In this document: one piece after another, positions 16,851-24,552 of the stretch
Layout of the letters: the number at the start of each line of letters is the position of its first letter
Position numbering within the stretch: the first letter of the stretch is position 1
Origin: Planctomycetales bacterium
GTDB taxonomy: Bacteria > Planctomycetota > Planctomycetia > Pirellulales > Pirellulaceae
Length of the DNA stretch: 64,000 bases
Assembly: GCA_020426845.1 (NCBI GenBank)
Contig: JAGQPF010000087.1
Coordinates: 25,586-89,585 of the forward strand
Direction of reading: 5' to 3'
Made by a program: the position numbers and the translations under genes
Notes under the pieces: model-generated
Databases searched by the model: none
What the model was told of the DNA's origin: nothing
Seen by the model: only the letters and a program-made list of their open reading frames with translations

Positions 16851-17839
16851 GGCGCGTCGATGGCCTCCACGTCGGAGCCGTTGGGAGTGAGCAGAGCGCG
16901 AAGTACGGGGAAGGTGATCGTGCCCGTGACAAACTGTGTGGACCCGTCTGCGCGAGAAAACATCGCGCCTCCCGGGTGGGCGGAGCCCCAGTTGTCCTTA
17001 AAGGCGATGTCTCGCCCATCTGGGACGATCGTCAGGCCGGAGCGAGCTGTGCCCTTCGAGCCTCCTGAAAAGATCGGCTCGTCCCAGTACCAGCTGGTGG
17101 GCACGTGCACGGTGAAGTCGAACGCCTTCTCCCCAAGCATCAGGGTTTGGGAAAGCCCGTCGGTGATGAACGCCACTCGCTTCACCTCCGGATAGTTGGT
17201 GGCGATCTTGCTATTGGCGCAGTAATCGGTGCGAGCCCACGCCCACCCGGCCGACTCGTACTGGCCAAAGGCGTCGTTGACGGTCGGCAATGGATCGGGT
17301 CGGCTGCGCGACGGGCAGAGGTACATCGGCTGCCGCTCGGCGATAGCCAGCCGGTCGTAGGCCGCCTTCTGCTCGAGATACGGCAAGATGGCGAACGACC
17401 AGGCGCCGGGCTGGGTCGCGGGCGCCGCTCCGGGCCGGCCTATGCCCCACTGGTGAAATGTCCCGTACAAAGTGTCAGTGGTGGTGATGATCGTCGGCGC
17501 CCCCGATGTGGAGTCGATGGTGCTGTCCGGCGTGAAGCCGCCGTTGCCCGGCAACATGCGGAAGGTGTCTGCATGCAACTGAATGGCGAGACTGAGCTGA
17601 TGCAAATGGTTGGCGCAGCTGATCCGCCGCGCCGTTTCACGGGCCATCTGCACTGCGGGCAGCAACAAGCTGACCAACAGGGAAATGATCGACATCACCA
17701 CCAGCAACTCTACCAGTGTGAATCCGTTTCGACAGTTCGGGCCTCCATCGCAGGCGACCCTTGTGAGGCCCGGTGGGTGGTTCGCACAGCGGCGACTGCT
17801 TGAACCATGAGAAGCGTCACAATGTCGCATCGGGCTCAT
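16847..17839 (-). CDS. DUF1559 pseudopilin-like protein with a repeat-derived long leader
   Basis: The 330-residue protein carries the type IV prepilin signature [18 protein letters not shown] (about residues 38-55), the DUF1559 body with [14 protein letters not shown] and CPSRSRPDP, and the C-terminal H-x9-DG motif ([12 protein letters not shown]). Members are processed by prepilin peptidase and are hugely expanded in planctomycetes; they probably build surface filaments or secretion pseudopili. The leader is unusually long, about 38 residues. Its segment [11 protein letters not shown] is encoded by a CGGGCCTC hairpin repeat at 17738-17772, suggesting that the repeat altered the original start. 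The stop overlaps the following DUF1583-like gene. The alternative ATG at 17830 would shorten the leader by only three residues. Confidence 0.88.
   Translation of the reverse strand: MSPMRHCDASHGSSSRRCANHPPGLTRVACDGGPNCRNGFTLVELLVVMSIISLLVSLLLPAVQMARETARRISCANHLHQLSLAIQLHADTFRMLPGNGGFTPDSTIDSTSGAPTIITTTDTLYGTFHQWGIGRPGAAPATQPGAWSFAILPYLEQKAAYDRLAIAERQPMYLCPSRSRPDPLPTVNDAFGQYESAGWAWARTDYCANSKIATNYPEVKRVAFITDGLSQTLMLGEKAFDFTVHVPTSWYWDEPIFSGGSKGTARSGLTIVPDGRDIAFKDNWGSAHPGGAMFSRADGSTQFVTGTITFPVLRALLTPNGSDVEAIDAP
17738..17772 (+). repeat. CGGGCCTC hairpin repeat in the DUF1559 leader
   Basis: Perfect 8-bp arms CGGGCCTC and GAGGCCCG flank a 19-nt loop. The element lies between the annotated ATG and the prepilin cleavage motif and is translated through. 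Confidence 0.92.
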
Positions 17840-17919
17840 GTCATGAAGCTCCGGTTTGAGTAGGGCGCCAACGAGTCACTGCAACGTCGCGTCGATACAT
17901 TGCGTGATCCGTTGCGAGA

Positions 17920-20145
17920 TCAGCGAGCCGAGTTGGTGTGTGCTTCGTATGGGACTACGGTCAGCTCGCCGGTTGCCCGCATGCCTCTGGAATTCGGCTC
18001 AGCCACGGTCACTGCGGCATGCGTCTCTTCTTGGACGGGCGGCTGTCGCTTTTGGGGCCGCAGGGTGTCAATGGCGTACAGCACGATCAGCAGCTTGGCG
18101 ACTACCGCCGGGGCCGCGTATCGGTCGTAGTAACTGATGGCGACATAGGGGCCCAGCAGCGCCAAGTAGACGTTGATCGCTACCAGCAGTTCCGGCTCCA
18201 GCCGGCGCCGCAGCGACAACACCGTCAGCAGCGCGAGGAACGGGATCGGAAAGAATGCACGCTTGCCTCGCATTGGCCAAATGAGGCTCTCGTCGGACGG
18301 CACCATCGGCTGGTAGTACAAGGTGGCTGCCCACCAGCGATTGGAGATGCGCCGGAGCACCTCCACGGGGTCGTTGCGGATCGATGCGATGGTAGGTTCC
18401 CAACGCTCGGCGACAAAGGCGATCTCGCCGACTTCGGCATACCGTTCCCGCTGCGCGCCGTGGCTGCCCCAGGGGTGTTGAAACGCTGAGCTGGAGTCGA
18501 GCACGCCATCGTCATCCAGCACCTGAGACTGCCAGACTTCGTAGAGACCGTTGGACTTGATCGGCGTCCACTTGCCGAGCGCCATTTTGTTGCGGATCAC
18601 CCATGGAGCTACCGCGACCATCGAGACCAGCGCCGCAGTGACCAACGGCCGCGCGGCGTAGGCGGCCCCGCGGGGCGTCCTGTCGACGCTGGGACGCGGC
18701 ATGGCCAAGGGCCACCAACAGAGCGTGGTCAGGCTGGCCCAGACGAACCCGCAAACGGGGCTCGTCAAGGCGCAGGCGCCGCCGAACACTCCCCAAGCAA
18801 TTGTTCGGCCCATGGTTGGCGTCTTTCGCCACAGCCAGCAGGCGCCGAGCATGCAGAAGTTCAGCTCGAGCAGAATCAGCCATGTGTCGTGCGTTCGTTG
18901 GTAGAGCTCGAAAAAGTCCGCCAACAGGCCCGCCGTCAACACTGTCGCGCCAAGCCACCTCGGGACTCTTAGTCGCCGGCAGAGCGCCATCACTATGGTC
19001 GCTGAGAGGACGATGACCAGCGCGTTGAGGACGCGAACCGTCTCCACGACCGACTGGCGGTGGTCGCCCCAAAGCCAGTACAGCCCCGCGGTGAGGCACG
19101 GCAGAAGTGGCGGCATCCACGCGGTGGGGCCGGTCTGCTCATGAAAGACGTTGGCGAATCCCTCGCCTTGCCTGAGCGACACGGCGATCGTGTCGTTCTC
19201 CGCGCCCAGCTGGCCCGAGAGGTCGGGACGCAGCCACTGCGACGGACCCGGATGCTGCTTTCGATAGTCAGCCAAGGCAAAAAGTGCCGCGGCGAGCACC
19301 CAGCCATAGGCCAAGTCTCCAAGGTTGACGTTGAGGATGGGCCGATCTGCAGCGAGTGCGTTGGAGGTCTCCGGCGCGTCTTGCTTGCGGCGAAGGCGAG
19401 CGAACGTCAAGCACATCAGCAATATCCAAGCCGTGGCGGCGACGAACAGTTTCGAGTCGTCGTGCCGCCGCTTCAGAGTCTGTGCTGACACAACTTCGTC
19501 AGCTTCGATTTCGAATCCGCGCAGCGAGACGTCCAACGCGCCGACAGAGCGACCCGTATGGACATGAAATGAAACAGGGTGAACATCGGCCCGAGTGACT
19601 GAGAACTCGCATAGCGGGTGCTCCCGGGACTCCGTGATGCTTGCCACCAGAAGACGGTCGCCTATGCGTCGCACCACCATCGCCTCGATCTCTCGCTCCA
19701 CCGTCGACCCGCGAACATCGTGATTGGCCATGCCCTCCGCCGTGTGGTCCGCGGAGAACACTTGCGTTCCATCCGCCTGCGCCATGCGATGCACGGACAC
19801 TCCCGATCTCCGCTGGTCTTTGAAGTCGATTCGCAACATGACACCGTTTCCCCAGCCGCCGGCCGGGATGCCTAGCTCGTGCGGCGAGACCCAGAGCACG
19901 ACTTCAAAGTCCCCCTGCAGGCCGAACTTTGATCGAAACTGGCAGGGTGGCAGCGACTGGATCACATCGTTCCAGCGAATTCGCATCCCCTCGGGCCCAA
20001 AGTCGAAAGTGCCGTTGGGGAAGGTCGAGTCAAAAAGTGGGTTGCCCTGCAATGACTCGTCAAAACTCCCACGGATCCGCTCCGCGGACTGGACCGTAGA
20101 CACTGCTAGGATCGACATCAGCAGGGCTAGATGGGCTCTTCGCAT
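17920..20145 (-). CDS. DUF1583-like domain fused to a GT39/ArnT-like membrane glycosyltransferase
   Basis: The 741-residue protein has a signal peptide (residues 1-20), an extracytoplasmic DUF1583-like domain to about 220 (GDFEVVLWVSPHELGIPAGG, close to the 15996-16850 protein), a first helix near 235, and then a polytopic GT-C region. GT39/ArnT features include a first large loop with GPTAWMPPLLPCLTAGLYWLW and many helices. The usual acidic pair in loop 1 is not obvious. GT39-type enzymes transfer sugars from polyprenyl-phosphate carriers to targets outside the inner membrane. Fusion with a secreted binding domain suggests that it recognises its own acceptor or a surface polymer, but this is inference. 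It lies 80 nt upstream of the DUF1559 gene, same strand. Confidence 0.72.
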   Translation of the reverse strand: MRRAHLALLMSILAVSTVQSAERIRGSFDESLQGNPLFDSTFPNGTFDFGPEGMRIRWNDVIQSLPPCQFRSKFGLQGDFEVVLWVSPHELGIPAGGWGNGVMLRIDFKDQRRSGVSVHRMAQADGTQVFSADHTAEGMANHDVRGSTVEREIEAMVVRRIGDRLLVASITESREHPLCEFSVTRADVHPVSFHVHTGRSVGALDVSLRGFEIEADEVVSAQTLKRRHDDSKLFVAATAWILLMCLTFARLRRKQDAPETSNALAADRPILNVNLGDLAYGWVLAAALFALADYRKQHPGPSQWLRPDLSGQLGAENDTIAVSLRQGEGFANVFHEQTGPTAWMPPLLPCLTAGLYWLWGDHRQSVVETVRVLNALVIVLSATIVMALCRRLRVPRWLGATVLTAGLLADFFELYQRTHDTWLILLELNFCMLGACWLWRKTPTMGRTIAWGVFGGACALTSPVCGFVWASLTTLCWWPLAMPRPSVDRTPRGAAYAARPLVTAALVSMVAVAPWVIRNKMALGKWTPIKSNGLYEVWQSQVLDDDGVLDSSSAFQHPWGSHGAQRERYAEVGEIAFVAERWEPTIASIRNDPVEVLRRISNRWWAATLYYQPMVPSDESLIWPMRGKRAFFPIPFLALLTVLSLRRRLEPELLVAINVYLALLGPYVAISYYDRYAAPAVVAKLLIVLYAIDTLRPQKRQPPVQEETHAAVTVAEPNSRGMRATGELTVVPYEAHTNSAR

Positions 20146-20248
20146 GTTGCATCATGGCTGGGTGCTGGATGTGTGAACAATCGCCCTGAATGGATCGTGC
20201 GCGAGGCGTCAACGAGCGGGTGCAGGCGGCGCGCTCGACAGCGTCCCG

Positions 20249-21316
20249 TCAGGTGGGCTGCATCCGCGCGCTGACCTTGCCTGATGCACGTGGCTTGCTC
20301 ATGCGGCGCAGCCCGATGCCTCCCGCGATCATAAGCACGCTTGCCAGCAGGAAGTACCAAACGGAATTGGAGGTTGTGCCCAAGGTCGGCTCGGGCAGCC
20401 CGTAATGGCTCAGCGTGAAGCGGTTGTCCGCTTCGTCGGCCTGTTGGCGGCGGAAGTCGGATGTCACGGCGACCGTCGCTCCATCGGTCGACATCGTTAC
20501 CGACTCCTTGCTGAGGACAACTTCGTCGATGGCTGTCCCAATCGGTTGAAACACCCAGTCGACCGCGAACTCCATGGTGCGTCCTCGGTCCTGAATCTGA
20601 AAGTCGCCGTGCAACGGGAGCCAGTTCTGCTCCGGCGAAAAGACGACCCGGCACTTCTTGAAAGGGCGCATGTCGAAGTCCGGCTTTTGAAAGACATCGT
20701 CGCAGTGGTAGATTCCGCTCTCGTCCTCGTTGACGGCAAACTCGACCGCGATGCAGCTCTTTCCTTGATGTTCGACGGTCTCTGCCTTGACTGCCCGCGC
20801 GTGCTGAGCCGAAGGGCCGAGCGCCGTGACGGGAATTCCCGAGGACGGCAGGTTGACCATGCCGTGCCTAATGTCGGGCACGTGCTGGACGCCGTTGAGC
20901 TCCGCCTCGTCGACCTTGACGATGGACCACTCGGCTTTGCGATCCTTGTCCATGATTTGAAAGTAGTACGAACCGCTGGCGCCATAGATGACATCGGCTT
21001 CCGCGATGGCGCGCGTGCTGGGAGGCAATTTGTCCGTGGGCCGGCCGTCGATCACGCGGCTCATGACGAACTTGTCTTCCTTGCGAATGACTTCCACCGT
21101 CAAGGTCTCATCGAACGCCACGCCAGCGCGAGTGCCACTGGTGGTCTGGACGAGGTTGATTTGATTGAGGTCGGCTTGCTTCTTGTAAAGCCGCTGCCAG
21201 GCGGACTCGGCTTCGGCGTTGAAACGCGCCAACTCCGCATCGCCCGCCAACGCTGGCGAAGCGCCCGGCACGATGACAAACAGGGCGACGGCCCACGGGA
21301 AAATGCTTCGGTACAT
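20249..21316 (-). CDS. Secreted protein of unknown function with C-terminal membrane anchor
   Basis: The 355-residue product has a clear signal peptide (about 1-24, ending SPALAG), a helical start (NAEAESAWQRLYKKQADLN), and a beta-rich body reminiscent of LolA/DUF-type lipid-binding folds but without a diagnostic motif. Near the C-terminus the order is GLPEP, a short linker, a helix (VWYFLLASVLMIAGGIGL) and RRMSKPR. That order resembles a PEP-CTERM sorting tail, although the PEP-to-helix distance is longer than canonical. I do not recognise the family. It sits between the Cys-rich peptide gene (155 nt upstream) and the GT39 fusion (103 nt downstream), all on minus, and may belong to the same unit. 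Confidence 0.65.
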   Translation of the reverse strand: MYRSIFPWAVALFVIVPGASPALAGDAELARFNAEAESAWQRLYKKQADLNQINLVQTTSGTRAGVAFDETLTVEVIRKEDKFVMSRVIDGRPTDKLPPSTRAIAEADVIYGASGSYYFQIMDKDRKAEWSIVKVDEAELNGVQHVPDIRHGMVNLPSSGIPVTALGPSAQHARAVKAETVEHQGKSCIAVEFAVNEDESGIYHCDDVFQKPDFDMRPFKKCRVVFSPEQNWLPLHGDFQIQDRGRTMEFAVDWVFQPIGTAIDEVVLSKESVTMSTDGATVAVTSDFRRQQADEADNRFTLSHYGLPEPTLGTTSNSVWYFLLASVLMIAGGIGLRRMSKPRASGKVSARMQPT

Positions 21317-21471
21317 ATTGGCTCAAGCCTCATGTGCGATGAAACGCGTATGTGTGAAGAAGGAGAGGAGCCCGCCGGGTTGAGAGCCCGGCGGACTCGC
21401 TCGATGGCCAGACGCGATGCCGCTCCGCCAGCGAAGTGCGGTCGGCTAACGTGTCAGACCCCTCCGCTGGT

Positions 21472-21720
21472 CTAAATACAACTACACCAGCCCCAGCCCG
21501 AGCAGACGCAGAGCGTGCATCCCCAGGCCGCGTCGCAGCCGCCCAGCCAGCAGCCACCGTAGCCGCCGCAGTTGCGGTCGCAGGCGCCCGCGGTGCCACA
21601 GAACAGGCCGGTGCTGCCAGCGACCGCCGGTCCCGCCGCTCCCACCGTGAGCGTGAGGATCAGCATGCACATGCCCAGGACCACCAACGCGGACGACACA
21701 AACTTGCATACGCCATTCAT
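21472..21720 (-). CDS. Small secreted Cys/Gly/Trp-rich peptide
   Basis: From ATG 21720 this encodes 82 residues: a hydrophobic leader to about residue 34 (ALVVLGMCMLILTLTVG...AVAG) and a roughly 47-residue mature part with ten cysteines, many glycines and four tryptophans (segments CGGYGGCWLGGCDAAWGC and CVCSGWGWCSCI). The ATG overlaps the stop of the upstream MauE/DUF1573 gene as TGATG, indicating translational coupling and supporting that it is real. No known family is recognised. The composition fits a disulfide-rich extracellular peptide, a metal ligand, or a bacteriocin-like precursor. The MauE-type redox partner next to it would suit disulfide formation. Function is inferred only. Confidence 0.68.
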   Translation of the reverse strand: MNGVCKFVSSALVVLGMCMLILTLTVGAAGPAVAGSTGLFCGTAGACDRNCGGYGGCWLGGCDAAWGCTLCVCSGWGWCSCI

Positions 21721-22568
21721 CAAATCTTCTCCTCTACGAGGGTGCCGAAAAGGTGGACGTCAACTACGCGCTGGTGTCCACCGACGAGAAAAAAAGTCAG
21801 CCGTTGACGAAACGGACCGACGTTGCGCGAATAGATTTCAATGTCCACCGTCTCCGCAGAGGCCGGCGCGATCTTGAATCGGTTGCGAGCGATGGAAAAG
21901 CACGAACACGAGTTTTTCGCTCCGACCACTTCGATCGGAGACTCCGAGTGATTGACCAACGTGACCTGCACCGTGCCGAGCTTTCCCGTTGGCAGTTGAT
22001 CGAAGGTCACGTCTCGCGCCGTCACTTCGGCGAGGCCGAGCTGGGCAACGACGCGAGTGCGGAGCTGGGTTGACAGCGCGCCGGCGACTGCCGTGCCGAA
22101 CAGAGCCAGGCCAAACGCGACACCGAAAGTGCTGGGTGTAACGAGTCCCTTCAACCGCAACGCTTCTCGCAGGCCTTCACGGGGAAGTAGCATGCGGCAC
22201 ACCAACAGCGTTGCGGCGACGAGAAACAAGCCTGCCATCACGGCGCTTTCCGAAACTCGGGTCGAGCCGAAGCAGGCGCAGGGCAGGTTGGGGGATTGCA
22301 CAAGTCGGAACGCGGTGAAGCTGATGAACACCGCCGTCAGCAGCGATTCTGCGAGCCAGGCGGCCCGCAACCGGCCGTGGGCGATCAGCCAGAACAGCGC
22401 GCACGCGGCGCCGAGCTCCAGATAGCCGACCGCCCAGATCAGCGGCCGCGGCCAGCCCGTGGCGAGGTCGATCATCGGGTCGCGCAATGCGGCGTTCAGT
22501 TTGAGCGTGGCGACGGCGCCGAGCAGCGCCGCAATGATCCCCAACAGGACGGCGGGAAATCTGTTCAT
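21720..22568 (-). CDS. MauE/DoxX-like redox membrane protein with DUF1573-like C-terminal domain
   Basis: The 282-residue protein from ATG 22568 has four or five N-terminal membrane helices. They carry the MauE-type motif PCACFG (Cys97, Cys99), typical of MauE-related thiol-redox membrane proteins. After a further helix near 150-168, an extracytoplasmic DUF1573-like immunoglobulin-fold domain follows with TGKLGTVQVTLVNHSESPIEVV and the conserved Cys pair in NSCSCFS (Cys221, Cys223). MauE proteins are linked to disulfide handling in methylamine dehydrogenase maturation. The gene starts the minus-strand run; its TGA overlaps the ATG of the Cys-rich peptide. The frame continues upstream to a TTG at 22610 but ATG 22568 gives a sensible first helix. 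Confidence 0.82.
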   Translation of the reverse strand: MNRFPAVLLGIIAALLGAVATLKLNAALRDPMIDLATGWPRPLIWAVGYLELGAACALFWLIAHGRLRAAWLAESLLTAVFISFTAFRLVQSPNLPCACFGSTRVSESAVMAGLFLVAATLLVCRMLLPREGLREALRLKGLVTPSTFGVAFGLALFGTAVAGALSTQLRTRVVAQLGLAEVTARDVTFDQLPTGKLGTVQVTLVNHSESPIEVVGAKNSCSCFSIARNRFKIAPASAETVDIEIYSRNVGPFRQRLTFFLVGGHQRVVDVHLFGTLVEEKI

Positions 22569-22662
22569 GGTTGGCCTCGTTTGATAAATCAGTTGTGCTC
22601 GGGACCACAACGCTTTGGCTCTCGCAGGGCGCTGTAGTCACGGCGAGCGCGAATCGGTCACA

Positions 22663-24552
22663 ATGAGTGGCGGGAACGATTGTGTTTTCGGCGCGGACTT
22701 GAAGGGGACAGGCTTGGTCGATCAGGGGTTGGAGCGTCGTCGATGGGCGGGCTGGAAAGCTGCGGTAGGGCTGGCGTTCGCCTGCTCCACGACGGTCATG
22801 GTTTGGCAGGCATGGACGTCCGCGCCCGTTAGCGACGAGGCGTCCCATCTCGCTGCGGGAATTGCCACGCTGCAAACGGGCGATCCCGGTTACTACCGAG
22901 TCAATCCGCCGCTCCATCGAGTGTTGGCGGCCCTGCCGGGATACTGTCTGCTGAGCCCTCGGCCACCTTTGGCGCCACCCGCTTCGGCGATCCCTCCCGG
23001 ACAGCGGTTGGAGCACGACATTGCCGTCAGCTTTGCGGCTCGCAATGAGCGTGACTTTCGCTCGTACTTTCGCGCTGGCCGGCTGTTTCGCATTTTGCTG
23101 CTCCAGACGGCATTGGCGGTGGTTGTGGTGACCACAGTGCGGCGGCATGCCCGTGCGGCGCTGATCGCCGCGATGCTCTGTTTGGGGAGCCCGATGTATC
23201 TCGGGCATGGCTGGACGCTGCTCCCCGATGGCTTGTCCGCGGCGGCGATGGTCGCGTTGTTGTTGACGACCATCGGCTGGCTGGAGCGCCCGACGCGAGG
23301 CCGCTCCGCATTGGTTGGCGCGGCGTGGGGAGGATGCATGGGGACCAAGTTCACGTTCTGCCCTCTCTTCGTGGTTTGGCCATTGATGGCAATGGCGTCG
23401 GCGCGGGCAATGAAGTCGCGCGTCTCGCCAGGTCAGCTGTTAAAGCACCATCTGCTGCACGGATTCATCGCCCTGCTGATGGTGTGGGTGTTGTATGGCG
23501 GACGAGACATTGGAACGCCGTTGGGCGAGCATCAGTTTGAAAGTCAGCTGTTCGGTTGGATGGAGCATGAAAATTCGGCGGCCTTGCAATGGTTGCGCCG
23601 TCTGCCTTCGCCGTTTCCCAAGCAGTTTCTCGTCGGCATTGACGAACAGAAGCTCGATCTCGAGGAAGGATTTCCCACCTATGTGCTCGGCGTCTGGTAT
23701 CCCAATGGAAATTACTGGTACTACTTGTTTGGATTGATTGCGAAGGAGAGCGTGGGCTTTTGCGCGGGCTTGGTCGTGCTTGCAATCGGAGCGTTCACCT
23801 GTTGCCGTCGCCCGCCTCAGTCCAGCGACACGAGCGCTGCCCCGACATCCACCAGCGAAGCGTTGCAAGAGCGCGGGATGCTGGTGCTCTGCTTGGCGAA
23901 CGCCGCGTTTCTCTTCGCGATGCTTTCCGCAAATGCCGCCATGGCGCTGAATGTTCGCTATCTGTTTCCGGCCTTGCCGTGCCTTTGGATCTCCATCGGA
24001 ATTGTCTGGCCTCATGTGTTTCGCACCTATCGCTCGTGCTCGTTGTCGTTCGCCGCGTTGACGGTGGTGTTGTGCTGGGAGTTTGTGGCGAACACCCCGC
24101 ACTTCTTTGCCTACGCGAGCCCGTTGGTGGGTGGCGCGTATCGCGTTCCGGCGGCGCTGCACGACACAAACTTCGACGGCGGCCAGGATCTTTGGCGACT
24201 GGAGTCGTGGCTGCAACGGCATCCTCCCGGTCCTGGAGTGCGGCAGTACGTCTGCATTCATACCCGCCTGCCGCAACGTTGGGCCGGCATTGCCAATCCG
24301 CCGCCCGTCGCAGCGTTGCGCAGGCTGCTCGACGAGCGGCTGCACGACACGCGACGGGAGCGTTCTCGGATCGAACCAAAGATTGAGCTGATCGCGCTGC
24401 GCGGACTAGGAGCTCCGGCCCCATGGAATCGCCTCGTCGGAGAGTCGGAGCCCGATCAGGCCGAGCTGCTGCAACAGTTGCTGCAGCTTGCGCCGGATGA
24501 GTTTCTCTCACCAACGGTGGCGATCTATCGCTCACGCATCGACGCGGACTGA
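22663..24552 (+). CDS. GT39/PMT-like membrane glycosyltransferase
   Basis: The 629-residue product from ATG 22663 is a GT-C type polytopic protein with a first helix near residue 30 and the acidic catalytic loop SDEASHLAAG, followed by RVNPPLHRVLAALPG, the usual NPPL element of the family. About ten further helices follow, then a soluble C-terminal domain of about 150 residues (GGQDLWRLESWLQRHPP and onwards). Such enzymes use polyprenyl-phosphate sugars to glycosylate proteins or lipids outside the inner membrane. It is divergent from the MauE/DUF1573 gene (94-nt gap) and convergent with a GT2 gene that could make the lipid-linked sugar; the two overlap by 21 bp. The in-frame TTG at 22615 is an unlikely start. 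Confidence 0.82.
   Translation: MSGGNDCVFGADLKGTGLVDQGLERRRWAGWKAAVGLAFACSTTVMVWQAWTSAPVSDEASHLAAGIATLQTGDPGYYRVNPPLHRVLAALPGYCLLSPRPPLAPPASAIPPGQRLEHDIAVSFAARNERDFRSYFRAGRLFRILLLQTALAVVVVTTVRRHARAALIAAMLCLGSPMYLGHGWTLLPDGLSAAAMVALLLTTIGWLERPTRGRSALVGAAWGGCMGTKFTFCPLFVVWPLMAMASARAMKSRVSPGQLLKHHLLHGFIALLMVWVLYGGRDIGTPLGEHQFESQLFGWMEHENSAALQWLRRLPSPFPKQFLVGIDEQKLDLEEGFPTYVLGVWYPNGNYWYYLFGLIAKESVGFCAGLVVLAIGAFTCCRRPPQSSDTSAAPTSTSEALQERGMLVLCLANAAFLFAMLSANAAMALNVRYLFPALPCLWISIGIVWPHVFRTYRSCSLSFAALTVVLCWEFVANTPHFFAYASPLVGGAYRVPAALHDTNFDGGQDLWRLESWLQRHPPGPGVRQYVCIHTRLPQRWAGIANPPPVAALRRLLDERLHDTRRERSRIEPKIELIALRGLGAPAPWNRLVGESEPDQAELLQQLLQLAPDEFLSPTVAIYRSRIDAD

Noticed and set aside
21472..21720. 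Calling the Cys-rich peptide a confirmed bacteriocin or RiPP
   Set aside because: No recognisable leader cleavage motif, cyclase, radical SAM enzyme, LanM or peptidase-containing ABC transporter is nearby; composition alone is not enough.
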